Shown piece after piece: positions 9,182 through 17,949 of a DNA stretch of 64,000 bases (positions are counted from its first letter, which is position 1; each line of letters starts with the position of its first letter). Source of the DNA: Candidatus Fermentibacteraceae bacterium (GTDB lineage: Bacteria > Fermentibacterota > Fermentibacteria > Fermentibacterales > JCC-6); the NCBI GenBank assembly GCA_016744855.1, contig JADGDO010000004.1, forward strand, positions 163,006 to 227,005. The letters run 5' to 3'. The notes under the pieces were generated by a model, which made no database searches, was not told the origin of the DNA, and saw nothing but the letters and a program-made list of their open reading frames with translations. The translations under genes were made by a program, and so were the position numbers.

Positions 9182-9610
9182 TTAGAAGAAGAACCTTATT
9201 CCAAGAGCTGCATCAACATAAAAATCAGTATCCGGGATTACAGATATGCCGGCTGCAACTTCAAGAAAAATATCTATTTCGTCTGAGGGGAATAAGTATT
9301 CAATGCCTATTGGAACCCTACCTCCTGCAACTAGATCATCACCAAAAGCAACAAAGGCTCCGAGACCGTAATACCAGGGAAGTTGGCCACTGCTGACTTT
9401 GAAGTCACCGTAATTGTGCCATAAGTAATCACCGTGTACCATCAGCCATTCATCAGAAAAACTCCAGGCTGTTGCCAGGTCAAAAGCCCTGGTTGTGCTA
9501 GTGAAGTATTTGAATGTAATACCTGTGGGGTTTCCTGCAATCAATCCCAGTCCTTTGTCACCAAGACCCGGAGAAAAGCTTGTAAGAATTGCCAGAATCA
9601 GTGCTGTCAT
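9182..9610 (-). CDS. small outer-membrane beta-barrel-like protein
   Basis: A 142-residue exported protein: short signal peptide, then LGLIAGNPTGITFKYF, alternating beta segments and a terminal aromatic GIRFFF that fits the BAM-recognised end of a barrel. The pattern (GxPTGxxxKYF, AFDLATAWSF, VHGDYLWHNYG) recalls DUF3996/OmpX-like small barrels, but that is by eye only. It lies 76 bases downstream of the SHMT-like gene, from which it is separated by a terminator, so it is probably transcribed on its own. Confidence 0.68.
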   Translation of the reverse strand: MTALILAILTSFSPGLGDKGLGLIAGNPTGITFKYFTSTTRAFDLATAWSFSDEWLMVHGDYLWHNYGDFKVSSGQLPWYYGLGAFVAFGDDLVAGGRVPIGIEYLFPSDEIDIFLEVAAGISVIPDTDFYVDAALGIRFFF

Positions 9611-9624
9611 TTTTCTTCCCTTCT

Positions 9625-9664
9625 AAAAAAGAAACCACCGGCGTCAGAGAACTGACACCGGTGG
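9625..9664 (-). terminator. Rho-independent terminator of the antiporter/EIIA/SHMT operon
   Basis: CCACCGG-C-GTCAG at 9635-9647 pairs with CTGAC-A-CCGGTGG at 9652-9664 (one internal mismatch) around an AGAA loop. Read on the minus strand the stem is followed by TTTCTTTTTTAG. It lies just after the stop codon of the SHMT-like gene. Confidence 0.82.
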
Positions 9665-9686
9665 AATAAACAGTAACAACTGGTAT

Positions 9687-11123
9687 CTATTTCCCCAGGT
9701 TTGTCAGGTTCTCTGCAAACATTTTCACATAGTCATTCGTAGGGAAGGAACTCGCCATTGCTCTTGAAGCAAGCTCAAGGCTTTCATCAAGAGGAAGAGT
9801 GTACCTCATATTCATGAACTTCTGTCTGAAGGCAGTTACCTCTTCTGCAACATTCTCATTCTTGATGATTACTCTTGCCATAAGCTGGGCAAGTTCACCG
9901 AAGTCATCCTCGTTCATTCCATATCTTGTCATTTCACTTACACCTGTACGAATGCCGCTCGAAGTAAGGAATGTCTTATCATCCGGCAAAGCCTGGTAGT
10001 TAACAACGATATTGTTTTCCTGAAGCCTGTCTGCAATAACTGCACCGTCGGCGTGATCAATTACTCTTACCACTACCTGATGTGTATGGGTATAACCGTC
10101 AGCAGGGTCACCTTCGACTTTAAGACCATTGTCAGCAAGATGACTGGCAAATGCTCTTGCATTGGAAAGAACCTTGTTCTGGTATTCATCTTTGAATGCA
10201 TTCATCTCATGAGTGGAAACAAGCAGGCCGAGAAGTGTTGCAAGATGGTGGTTAGATGTTGAGCCGGGGAATGCTCTGCTCTTTATATCAAGCCAGAGTT
10301 TTCTGAAGTGGGTTTTCTTTGCCATATTGCTTACAATTGCACCGCGCTGTGGACCGAAGAATGTCTTGTGGGTTGAACCTGTTATAAGGTCAGCACCCTC
10401 GGCAAGTGGAGCCTGGAAGGCACCATAAAGCCCGAAGACATGTGCCATGTCATACATAACAACCGGTCTTGTTTCCCAGTCTTTGATGTGGTCGGTAAAC
10501 TTTTTAACAGGTTCCGGGTAAAGGAACATGCTTTTACCGAATACAACTAGCTCCGGTTTGTTCGCGTCGAGAAGTTCAATCATCTTCTCTTCATCGATCT
10601 TGTATGGATTGTCCGGCATTACGGGGAAGTTAACGCAGTTTTCCTTGCCGGTCTCGGGGTTGATCTCTACATAGTTGAAAAGAGCACCCATAGGCTGGCT
10701 GGAGAGGTGTCCACCCTTCCCAAGGTCGTTGTTCATAACTGTGCGAAGTTTTCTGAATGTTCCTTCAGGAGACTTCCTGTTAACGAACTTGGTAACAGCT
10801 TTGAATACGATCTCATTAGACATCTGACCACTTACCGGGCGCAGCTCAGCTTCTTTGCAGTCAAAGTATTCGCAGAGAGCTTCCTGGGCTTCAATCTCAA
10901 TGTCTTTAATGAAATCTGTTCCGTGGTAGAAGTAAACTTCCTTGCCCTTCATCGTACGGTGTTCTGCATATCTACCCGCTGGGTCGCAGATTTCACAGAT
11001 TTTAACGAGTGGGCTGGGTGTGTTTTCACTGGGGATCAGGTTAATGCATTGTCTCTGTCGCCAGAGATTGTTGCGTTCGATCCTACCGAATAGTTCATTC
11101 ATTTTTGTCGAAAGATCGCTCAT
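9687..11123 (-). CDS. serine hydroxymethyltransferase-like PLP enzyme (divergent GlyA family)
   Basis: A fold-type I PLP enzyme of the SHMT family: NLIPSEN (residues 28-34), the glycine-rich DLGKGGHLSS (133-142), the DMAH cofactor-contact segment (225-228) and STHKTFFGPQRG (250-261), whose K253 would hold PLP. SHMT makes glycine and methylene-tetrahydrofolate from serine. It departs from canonical GlyA at many positions: YAEHRTMKGKEVYFYHG replaces the usual YAEGYPGKRYYGG region, and 478 residues is longer than the usual ~420. A related PLP reaction is therefore possible. A GTG at 11138 is also in frame, but the ATG at 11123 has AAAGGA 7 bases upstream. Last gene of the antiporter/EIIA operon. 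Confidence 0.8.
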   Translation of the reverse strand: MSDLSTKMNELFGRIERNNLWRQRQCINLIPSENTPSPLVKICEICDPAGRYAEHRTMKGKEVYFYHGTDFIKDIEIEAQEALCEYFDCKEAELRPVSGQMSNEIVFKAVTKFVNRKSPEGTFRKLRTVMNNDLGKGGHLSSQPMGALFNYVEINPETGKENCVNFPVMPDNPYKIDEEKMIELLDANKPELVVFGKSMFLYPEPVKKFTDHIKDWETRPVVMYDMAHVFGLYGAFQAPLAEGADLITGSTHKTFFGPQRGAIVSNMAKKTHFRKLWLDIKSRAFPGSTSNHHLATLLGLLVSTHEMNAFKDEYQNKVLSNARAFASHLADNGLKVEGDPADGYTHTHQVVVRVIDHADGAVIADRLQENNIVVNYQALPDDKTFLTSSGIRTGVSEMTRYGMNEDDFGELAQLMARVIIKNENVAEEVTAFRQKFMNMRYTLPLDESLELASRAMASSFPTNDYVKMFAENLTNLGK

Positions 11124-11134
11124 ATCAGGTCCTT

Positions 11135-11959
11135 TCACAAAGTCTCAAGACTTCCTCTTATTGATATTGTATCAAGTACTATAATACAGGCTCCACGGTG
11201 ATTATCAAGGTCACCGGTAATGTCTTCCACTGCGGAAACAGTATTACCGACTTCCTCTTCAGGAATCAACGTGAGCAGTAATCTGGGTTCAGGTCTGCTT
11301 CTACCCAGAACATCCATGAAACCTGCAAATATAGGCACATTGGAAAGCATCGGGCCCATCATATCTGAATTGATGGTTACAGCTCCCTCTATGCCCATTT
11401 CCAGGAACAATTCCATTACATCATTATATGCTTTTTCTTCTTGAAGAACCATCAGTAAAAGCTTTTTTCTGCTCGCTTTTCTTTGCTTTGTAGTGACAGG
11501 TGACAGATGGTATAAAAAAGTCTCACGGAGGGAGAAATCTGTCTCGCTATTTAGTAGCTCATATCTTGCTTTGCCTTTGCTTAAAACTCTTGCGGCACCT
11601 GCAAGGAGTCTCAAGTGTTCATCTGTTGCTTCAAGAGGACCGGCGATTGCACAAATTATGTGAACACTTCGCCCGTCAATTGACTCCCATGAGATTCCTT
11701 TATTGCAGACAGTAAGAGCAAGCGCAAAGTCTTTCATACCCTCTAGCCGACAGTGGGGGATAGCAATTCCATTTCCCATACCCGTCGAGCCCAGATCTTC
11801 TCTGCTCTTCATACCAGCCAGCAGTGTATCTACAGTTTCAGTACCCGAAGCCGGGTTCTTTGCAAGAAGTTCTGCCATTATCCGCAGAGTTTCTTCTTTG
11901 TTTGAAGAGGCGAGTTTTTTTCTGCAACCTGAGATATCCAAAATTGATGATATTTTCAT
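11135..11959 (-). CDS. PTS EIIA (fructose/Ntr-type) domain protein with C-terminal regulatory domain
   Basis: Residues 1-150 form an EIIA domain of the mannitol/fructose/Ntr class, with the phosphorylatable histidine H69 in the motif GIAIPHCRL. The remaining ~110 residues (RKKLLLMVLQEEKAYNDVMELFLEMGIEGAVTINS and on) look like a P-II-type ferredoxin-like sensor domain. The frame is open upstream to 12031, inside the antiporter gene, but the ATG at 11959 has GAGG 7 bases upstream and lies 7 bases after the antiporter stop, so it is used. No EIIB or EIIC is present. With an antiporter directly upstream, a role in ion-transport regulation is more likely than sugar transport; that is inference. 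Confidence 0.83.
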   Translation of the reverse strand: MKISSILDISGCRKKLASSNKEETLRIMAELLAKNPASGTETVDTLLAGMKSREDLGSTGMGNGIAIPHCRLEGMKDFALALTVCNKGISWESIDGRSVHIICAIAGPLEATDEHLRLLAGAARVLSKGKARYELLNSETDFSLRETFLYHLSPVTTKQRKASRKKLLLMVLQEEKAYNDVMELFLEMGIEGAVTINSDMMGPMLSNVPIFAGFMDVLGRSRPEPRLLLTLIPEEEVGNTVSAVEDITGDLDNHRGACIIVLDTISIRGSLETL

Positions 11960-11966
11960 TTTTACC

Positions 11967-13208
11967 TCAAAGGGTTGCGCCGCGTACAACGGCATATTTT
12001 GACACAGGAGGACCTGCGAGCTCGTTAACAAAAACGCTCATAAGAACGATGCTAACCATTGTTGCAGCGAGCTCTTCATGTCCTGCAAAAAATGGAGCAG
12101 CTTGAATATACAGTGCAAGTCCTATGGCAACACCAGCCTGTGGAAGCATTGCGAGGCCAAGGTACTTTCTAATCAGAGGGTCAGATCCGGCTATTCGGGC
12201 ACCCCCCCAGACTCCATAGTATTTACCTGCTGCTCGGGCAATAATGAATAGTGCTCCCATCAGAATTACGCGGCCTGTTGAGAAAATACTGAAACTTAGT
12301 TCTGTTCCGGCTATAGCGAAGAATGTTGCGTAAAGAGGGGGAGACAACTGTTCGAGAGAAGATATTACTCTGAAAGCACCCCGTCCCATGTTTGCAAGTA
12401 CTGCTCCGGCAGTCATTCCTGCAAGAAGAGCAGACAAACCGAATGTTGTTGCAACTGCTGTTAGTAGGAAAATCAGCCCGAGGCTGACAATGTAAACTTC
12501 ATTTGTGCGTTCCTTACCAGAAGTGGAAACATGAATAAGCCAGCCTGTTACAGCACCTAGAAGAATAGATCCACCGATTTCCCGCACAGCATGCATTACA
12601 GAGTGAAGCAAATTGCTTTCTCCGCCACCGAAACTTGCTCCTGCAAAGGCAGCAACAATACTGAAGAGCAGAACACTTCCCGCATCATCGAGAGCTACAA
12701 CCCCGTAAAGGTGATCAACGAATGGTCCTCTTGCCTTCAAATCGCGCACGATTGCCACTGTAGCAGCTGGTGCTGTTGCAGATGCAACAGCTCCGAGTAA
12801 AGCAGCGGCAGGAAGAGGCATTAATCCTGTAAGCCATAATACCAGGGTGACAGCGCCAAAAGAAAGTAACATCTGAACAAATGTTATTATAACAACAGCT
12901 TTGCCTGTACGACGCAGTTTTTTTACACTGAATTCACTTCCGATAACCAGAGCAATAACTGCTAGTGCAACTTCTGTGATAGCTCCCAGTTCATCGTGAA
13001 GGTCTGAGTGAACCATACCGGTGAGGGAAGGGCCAAGAATCATACCGGCAACAATGAATCCGGTAATTGCAGGTACTCCCACCTTTGAAGCAAGTCTTCC
13101 AAGGGAAAAACTTCCTACAAGAAGGATTCCAACACCGAAAACGGGATGTATGCTGACTACATCTCTTATTTCCATCAACCAGATTAGTATTCGTTCAAAC
13201 ATAGGCAC
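11967..13208 (-). CDS. Na+(K+)/H+ antiporter, CPA2/KefB-type membrane domain
   Basis: A 413-residue cation:proton antiporter with about 12 membrane segments. CPA2-like features are GVPAITGFIVAGMILGPS, LGAVASATAPAATVAIVRD and VALDDAGSVLLFSIV, the last holding the acidic pair used for ion exchange. No C-terminal TrkA-N or universal-stress domain is attached; the next gene supplies a separate EIIA-like regulator. Either GTG 13208 or ATG 13202 could start it; neither has a strong ribosome site. First gene of a three-gene minus-strand operon, divergent from hydE. Confidence 0.88.
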   Translation of the reverse strand: MPMFERILIWLMEIRDVVSIHPVFGVGILLVGSFSLGRLASKVGVPAITGFIVAGMILGPSLTGMVHSDLHDELGAITEVALAVIALVIGSEFSVKKLRRTGKAVVIITFVQMLLSFGAVTLVLWLTGLMPLPAAALLGAVASATAPAATVAIVRDLKARGPFVDHLYGVVALDDAGSVLLFSIVAAFAGASFGGGESNLLHSVMHAVREIGGSILLGAVTGWLIHVSTSGKERTNEVYIVSLGLIFLLTAVATTFGLSALLAGMTAGAVLANMGRGAFRVISSLEQLSPPLYATFFAIAGTELSFSIFSTGRVILMGALFIIARAAGKYYGVWGGARIAGSDPLIRKYLGLAMLPQAGVAIGLALYIQAAPFFAGHEELAATMVSIVLMSVFVNELAGPPVSKYAVVRGATL

Positions 13209-13298
13209 TAATATAGTTTCAAGAAATCAACAGTGCTACCAAGCAGATGCTCTGAATTTTGTATGTTCAGTACATACATGGAAAGGACACTTCAAGGA

Positions 13299-14411
13299 AT
13301 GACACTTAATAAATACACACCGGCTGACATTCAGGGCATATTCAGTAAAACCCCCGACAAGGATACTCTTGTTCAATTCCTGAAAACACAAGACCCTGAT
13401 ATTGTAGAGGCCGTCAGAGCTGCTGCTGAAGAAACCCTTCTTAAATATTGTGGTAACAATGTTTACTACAGAGGGTTAATTGAATTCTCAAACAGTTGTG
13501 CTCTGGACTGCGCTTACTGTGGTATCAGAAGATCAAACACCAAAGTAGTCAGATATACAGTTTCAGAAGATGAAATTATTAAAGCTTCCAGATGGTGTGC
13601 CGATGTACATTACGGTTCACTCGTTCTTCAATCAGGCGAGAGACACGACGATCAGTTCATTGATTTTGTGGAAAGAGTCACAAAGAAGATCAAGCAGGCA
13701 ACCGTTTCATCAGTTCTTCCCGAGGGCCTAGGAGTAACACTTTGTGTTGGAGAGCACACCCTCGAGACCTACAATCGTTTCAGAGCAGCTGGAGCTCACA
13801 GATACCTTCTTAGAATTGAAACAACCAATGAAAAACTCTTCAAATCCATTCATCCGACAGAGCAGAACCTTGATTCCAGACTTCAGTGCCTTGATTACTT
13901 GAAAAGAGCGGGATTTCAGGTCGGAACCGGTGTAATGATAGGGCTTCCCGGTCAGACCCCGGAAATGCTTGCAGATGATCTTCTGTTCTACAAGAAGTAC
14001 GATTTCGATATGTTCGGCATGGGTCCATTCATCCCCCACATGGACACCCCGATGGGCAGACTAAAAGTGATGTCCGACAAAGAGAGAACACACCTCGGTC
14101 TTATGATGATAGCTCTTACCAGGCTTCTTACAAAAGACACAAATGTAGCGGCGACAACGGCACTTCAGGCTCTCGACCCAGTCGGCAGGGAGAAAGGTCT
14201 TTCATTCGGAGCCAATGTTCTTATGCCCCAGCTAACACCTACCGAATTCAGAGAAAGTTACCTTCTTTATGAAAACAAACCCTGCTTAGACGAGGAAAAA
14301 GAAGACTGCCTCACCAGCCTCACTAAAAAAGTGGAAACAGTTGGTAGAGTGGTTGCCCAGGACCAATGGGGAGACTCAAAACACTTCACTGCCCGAACAA
14401 GCAACAGCTAA
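13299..14411 (+). CDS. hydE: [FeFe]-hydrogenase H-cluster maturase HydE (radical SAM)
   Basis: Radical SAM enzyme that, with HydF and HydG, builds the diiron site of [FeFe]-hydrogenase. The cluster motif CxxxCxxC is at C67, C71 and C74 (CALDCAYCG), preceded by YYRGLIEFSNSC as in HydE. GTGVMIGLPGQT and FGMGPFIPHMDTP are typical of HydE and its close relative PylB. The frame is open from 13233; the ATG at 13299 gives 370 residues, close to the family length, and has AAGGA about 11 bases upstream, so it is preferred, though 13278 or 13263 cannot be excluded. HydF, HydG and the hydrogenase are not in the window. Implies anaerobic H2 metabolism. Confidence 0.9.
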   Translation: MTLNKYTPADIQGIFSKTPDKDTLVQFLKTQDPDIVEAVRAAAEETLLKYCGNNVYYRGLIEFSNSCALDCAYCGIRRSNTKVVRYTVSEDEIIKASRWCADVHYGSLVLQSGERHDDQFIDFVERVTKKIKQATVSSVLPEGLGVTLCVGEHTLETYNRFRAAGAHRYLLRIETTNEKLFKSIHPTEQNLDSRLQCLDYLKRAGFQVGTGVMIGLPGQTPEMLADDLLFYKKYDFDMFGMGPFIPHMDTPMGRLKVMSDKERTHLGLMMIALTRLLTKDTNVAATTALQALDPVGREKGLSFGANVLMPQLTPTEFRESYLLYENKPCLDEEKEDCLTSLTKKVETVGRVVAQDQWGDSKHFTARTSNS

Positions 14412-14445
14412 AAGAGCACCTCTTAAATCTCTACTCTTTAAGAAG

Positions 14446-14503
14446 AGTTCGAATTCTCTTCGGGGTGCCATACTGTAAGTTCTTCCAGTCACTGTAACTA
14501 ATT
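14446..14503 (+). repeat. 31-bp repeat family, copy 1 (shortened) with type I tail
   Basis: AGTTCGAA, six bases shorter than the standard unit in its middle, then CGGGGTGCCA, followed by the type I tail ACTGTAAGTTCTTCCAGT and CACTGTAACT. The tail recurs at 19388-19414 with about one change. This is the first copy, 34 bases after the hydE stop. Confidence 0.75.
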
Positions 14504-14674
14504 CTAGTCGGTTCAATATTTCTAATTAAGAACTGAGAAGAAACTTTCAATTCCATGAGAATTTAATGCACATTCTTCGGAAAACATACTTTTACAATTC
14601 ACATCACTACAACAAGTGGAACAAAATGCGAAAATGCATATAGAAGAAAGCATCTATTAAGCGAAAGGAAAATC

Positions 14675-15181
14675 TTGATATCTCTTGTTATGACTCTTTG
14701 TGGATTCCCATTCTTGGTGACTGATTCTGTCTTACCAAACTTTGATGATTCTTTTGATATGGATGCTGGGTCAGCAGAAGTATTCTTTTGTCATGAATCC
14801 CCAGTGTTTGAAGGCACTCATTATTCACTTCTCTTAAGTGGAGGACCATTGATGTATACTGATTCCTTCAGGGAGATGTGTTACTGGGGTGGTGGTGCTG
14901 AATTGGAGTTGAGAAGGTACAAGACTGATGATCTTGCAGGATTCTTTCTTGGTAGCTTTACAAACGCCAAAGCAATGCGGAAAGAGAATTCCGATAGAAG
15001 AGAGGCAGTGACAATTGGTCTTAAATTTGGCTGGAAAATAGACTTTCACGATTATGGTATCCCCTTTGACATTGAGCCATACTGCTACCCTGCAATACTG
15101 GTTCATAATGATAGTGATGAGGATAATGGATTCACACCTCATTTCATTTTTGGTTTAGGAATGAGGATACCTGTTCACTAA
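14675..15181 (+). CDS. small exported beta-rich protein, possibly outer-membrane
   Basis: A 168-residue product with a short N-terminal hydrophobic signal (MISLVMTLCGFPFLVTDSV) and alternating beta strands ending in FIFGLGMRIPVH, as in small outer-membrane barrels. Family not recognised. TTG at 14675 has AAAGGAA 4-5 bases upstream; the ATG at 14690 would lose the signal-like start. It is the first single-gene unit of the accessory region, bracketed by copies of the 31-bp repeat at 14446 and 15230. Confidence 0.55.
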   Translation: MISLVMTLCGFPFLVTDSVLPNFDDSFDMDAGSAEVFFCHESPVFEGTHYSLLLSGGPLMYTDSFREMCYWGGGAELELRRYKTDDLAGFFLGSFTNAKAMRKENSDRREAVTIGLKFGWKIDFHDYGIPFDIEPYCYPAILVHNDSDEDNGFTPHFIFGLGMRIPVH

Positions 15182-15229
15182 CCGCGAGATCTGAAAATGC
15201 TCTATTCAGGTGTTTTACTTATTCTGTGA

Positions 15230-15280
15230 AGTTCTAAGAGAGTCCAATATGGGGTGCCAAACTGAACAACTTCTACAGAG
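15230..15280 (+). repeat. 31-bp repeat family, copy 2 with type II tail
   Basis: The unit is 15230-15260: AGTTCTAAGAGAGTCC then AATATGGGGTGCCAA. It is followed by the type II tail GAACAACTTCTACAG. The same tail type follows the copy ending at 21797. Confidence 0.8.
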
Positions 15281-15398
15281 TACTTGAACTTTTTCTTCAA
15301 ATACTTCGAAAAGTATTTGCCAATTCCATTTGCACCATATAGACAGAAATTAAGCATCTAAGCATTCTACTATTATCTCAAATAGTAAAGAAATAGTA

Positions 15399-15427
15399 TT
15401 GACATCTCCTATTGTTATGCATAGTCT
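15399..15427 (+). promoter_or_regulatory. possible sigma-70-like promoter upstream of the FG-GAP gene
   Basis: TTGACA at 15399-15404, 17 bases, then TAGTCT at 15422-15427. The -35 is perfect and the -10 is poor. It is about 130 bases upstream of the start codon at 15558. Confidence 0.3.
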
Positions 15428-15557
15428 AAAGTAGATACGAATTGATCGACTCGAGATATGGTCTGTAACAGATATAATTGAGTTCGTTGCTTATATGAAG
15501 AAGCAAACTGAACAATGAGTGACGGTTGTCTAGGGGTATTTAGAAAAGAGGTATCTG

Positions 15558-17435
15558 ATGTACAAGTATTTTATTTTTACTGCAACTCTTCTTCTATTCA
15601 CAAGTATTGCCGGTGCAAACGCTACTCAGGTTGCCTGGTACAAAGGCGGGGGAGTGCCGGGTCCTGTTTACTACTGGCACTCGCAGAGTGCTAACTTCGA
15701 TCAATCATCGAACATCTCTTTCTGGGATTCGGGAACTGGAGGAGTTCTCCCTGCACTCCGCCTATCAATTGCAGAAAGATTTCTAATCGAAGAAACAGGT
15801 GAAGACTGGCCCGTTTCGGTTTATTCCTCTGATGTCGACGGCGATGGAGATCAGGATGTTATTGCTCTCTTCGGGTTCATGGGCGAAGCTCAACAACTGC
15901 TCTGGTGGGAGAATCTCGATGGAGCAGGCTCTTCATGGGATCAGCATGTGATAGATATCGGCTTTCCCATGGGGCGGAATGTTATTTCTGCAGATATCGA
16001 CGGAAACGGTACGATGGATGTCGCTGCCGCGGGGCAATATGACTTAGCGTGCTGGTGGTCCAATACTGACGGTACCGGTACCGTCTGGGAAGAACATCTG
16101 ATAAGTGAGGCTGCAGACTGGCTGGAGTGTGCTGATTTAGACGGAGATGGGGATTTGGATTTCGCCCTCTGTTCATGGTGGTCAGGCACATTTCTCTGGT
16201 GTGAGAATATCGATGGAACCGGGGAAACCTGGGTGGAACATGAGATAGCTAGTAATATGGTAGGTGCCATGATCGGGAATCCATGCGATGTAAACTCTGA
16301 TGGATACCTGGATTTCATCGCACTGGAATGTATCAACAGCAAGTTGTACTGGTGGGAGAACGAGGACGGTACAGGTGCTACATGGATTGAGCATGTGATC
16401 AGCACATCTTTAGTGAATCCAGAGTCTATGCATGCTGGCGATATCGATGGTGACGGCGATATCGATGTTTCAGCAGTCTCCGGAGAGACTGACGAAGTGG
16501 CCTGGTTCAGGAACGAGGATGGATTGGGGGCTGAGTGGACGGAAGTGCTTGTTGCTGAATTGACGATACCTGGACTTAAACATCTGTATGATGTGCACAC
16601 TTCAGACCTGGATGCGGATGGTGATATTGACATCTGTTCGCTGGTCCACACTTCAGGTGGATGGGTTTTCTGGTGCGAGAACATTGATGGGACAGGAGAG
16701 AGCTGGGAAGTACATTCATTTCAACTTTATGGCAATGCTCCATTATCGGTTCATCCATCCGATATCAATGGAGACGGAAAAAACGACCTCATCACCTGCT
16801 TATCAGCCGGGCACGAGGTTGCCTGGTGGGATCTTCATGAACACGGTGATTGTTCATCCGAAGGTTATCTTGAATCCAGCATTCTTGATACAGATGAGGA
16901 CTTCACCAATTATCAAATCATGTCTTGGCAATCCGAGGTCCCTTCTGGAACTGAGCTCAGTGTGCAGATAAGAACTTCAGATGACTATAGTGACATGGGT
17001 GACTGGTCTCAAAATCTCTATTCCTCCCCTGTATACGTGGATGATGTTGTGGGAGACGGAGAGCAATACATTCAGTACAGAGTCAATATGGAAACTTCGA
17101 ATCCCGATGCTACGCCATGGCTTTCCTACATACAGCTCTCATGGAATGGACTGGGAATCAGTGACGGTAACTTGGACAGCACGCGGATTCTTTCGGTTTC
17201 CTCCAATCCTCTTGTTTCGGGTTTTTCTTCTGTCGTTATAACCTGCGATAACCCGATGATTATGGAACTTTCCGTTTTTGATCTTTCGGGAAGAATGGTT
17301 TTAGGTGTACCGGAGAAACAGTACGAAGCTGGGAACAGTACTGTGAGTATTGAGAATATTCCTCCCGGTATCTACATGTGCTTGCTTAATGGAGAGGATT
17401 TCCAGGAGAGTATCAGATTCGTTTTGACTGAATAG
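15558..17435 (+). CDS. secreted FG-GAP/VCBS repeat protein with type IX sorting domain
   Basis: A 625-residue secreted protein: signal peptide (about 1-22, ending near GANA), then a propeller of seven FG-GAP/VCBS-type repeats with calcium-binding loops such as DVDGDGDQDV, DIDGNGTMDV, DLDGDGDLDF, DVNSDGYLDF, DIDGDGDIDV, DLDADGDIDI and DINGDGKNDL. Each is followed by a WWENxDGTG-like strand. The C-terminal ~75 residues (ELSVFDLSGRMVLGV, then IENIPPGIYMCLL) match the Por/type IX secretion sorting domain, so it should cross the outer membrane through a SprA-type channel. GAGG lies 7 bases before the ATG. It occupies its own unit between repeat copies. Confidence 0.88.
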   Translation: MYKYFIFTATLLLFTSIAGANATQVAWYKGGGVPGPVYYWHSQSANFDQSSNISFWDSGTGGVLPALRLSIAERFLIEETGEDWPVSVYSSDVDGDGDQDVIALFGFMGEAQQLLWWENLDGAGSSWDQHVIDIGFPMGRNVISADIDGNGTMDVAAAGQYDLACWWSNTDGTGTVWEEHLISEAADWLECADLDGDGDLDFALCSWWSGTFLWCENIDGTGETWVEHEIASNMVGAMIGNPCDVNSDGYLDFIALECINSKLYWWENEDGTGATWIEHVISTSLVNPESMHAGDIDGDGDIDVSAVSGETDEVAWFRNEDGLGAEWTEVLVAELTIPGLKHLYDVHTSDLDADGDIDICSLVHTSGGWVFWCENIDGTGESWEVHSFQLYGNAPLSVHPSDINGDGKNDLITCLSAGHEVAWWDLHEHGDCSSEGYLESSILDTDEDFTNYQIMSWQSEVPSGTELSVQIRTSDDYSDMGDWSQNLYSSPVYVDDVVGDGEQYIQYRVNMETSNPDATPWLSYIQLSWNGLGISDGNLDSTRILSVSSNPLVSGFSSVVITCDNPMIMELSVFDLSGRMVLGVPEKQYEAGNSTVSIENIPPGIYMCLLNGEDFQESIRFVLTE

Positions 17436-17548
17436 ATCAAGAGCTGCTGGTCCAGAGCGCGTGCATAAGGCACACTTGTTTACAGTAAAGTGTCTTGTTT
17501 GAGTTGTGAAAGTGTTACTGTTTTGTGGTGGTTTTGTGTCATTTAAGA

Positions 17549-17617
17549 TTAAGCAGCGCAACGGTTAAGATTGTACCTCCTCTTTTATTTAAAAGGGTCA
17601 ACCTGAGCGCTGCTTAA
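17549..17617. repeat. long-range inverted repeat
   Basis: TTAAGCAGCGC at 17549-17559 is perfectly complementary to GCGCTGCTTAA at 17607-17617, 47 bases apart. Inside the arms, GGTT and AACC can extend the pairing with a few mismatches. There is no T-run, so it is not a plain terminator. It could be a folded transcript end or a recombination or transposon end; role unknown. Confidence 0.6.
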
Positions 17618-17662
17618 GAATTACTTTTTACTTTCAATCTTATGACATGCTAATACGTTTCC

Positions 17663-17844
17663 AATCGGCTCTCTACTCACTGATTAGTTCTACTGTATTA
17701 GCGCATCTATATCCTTATGAGAGGGACTTTCAGGATAAGACCTTGAAATGGCTTGATTATCACGCTGCAAGGGCTTTACCCAGCTCGTGGAGCTTTCCGG
17801 TCCAGGAGAGAAATCCGTTCCAACTGGAAATCATTAGGGGTGCC
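17663..17844 (+). repeat. duplicated ~180-bp block, copy A
   Basis: Closely similar to 21614-21797. In the last ~100 bases, from AAATGGCTTGATTATCACGC to the GGGGTGCCA core, I count about 10 differences by eye; the first part is more diverged and has indels. The block ends in the same GGGGTGCCA core as the 31-bp repeat, so it looks like a long form of that element. Confidence 0.8.
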
Positions 17845-17949
17845 AGAAATTAAAAAGCACACAGTGCTCTGACTCTAAAGTTATAGTTTTTTTGAGCTTT
17901 CTACAGGTACTGGCAGTCCATGTGAAGTGATGAAACCAAGCCTGGTTTT

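Larger units (their letters stand above)
15182..15557. other. intergenic stretch with repeat copy 2 and a possible promoter
   Basis: Holds one full 31-bp repeat (15230-15260), a GAACAACTTCTACAG segment of the type II tail, a weak trace of another repeat around 15304-15336 (TTCGAAAAGTAT then TTGCACCA), and a promoter-like TTGACA at 15399. No credible gene. Confidence 0.6.
17436..17949. other. 514-base gene-free stretch with inverted repeat and duplicated block
   Basis: Contains an 11-bp perfect inverted repeat (17549-17617) and the first copy of a ~180-bp duplicated block (17663-17844) ending in a GGGGTGCCA repeat core. The 68-codon frame at 17647-17853 lies inside the block; the frame is broken in the second copy, so it is not called as a gene. 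Confidence 0.65.

Noticed and set aside
12198-12228. Reverse-strand repeat copy (GGGCACCCC...CATAGTAT) inside the antiporter gene
   Set aside because: Only short pieces match and it lies in conserved coding sequence; chance similarity.
15941-16684. 247-codon antisense frame opposite the FG-GAP gene
   Set aside because: It is a by-product of the regular Asp/Gly-rich repeats on the other strand; no start site or family likeness.
17647-17853. 68-codon open frame as a gene
   Set aside because: It lies inside the duplicated block; the second copy has an indel and a stop in this frame, and there is no ribosome site.
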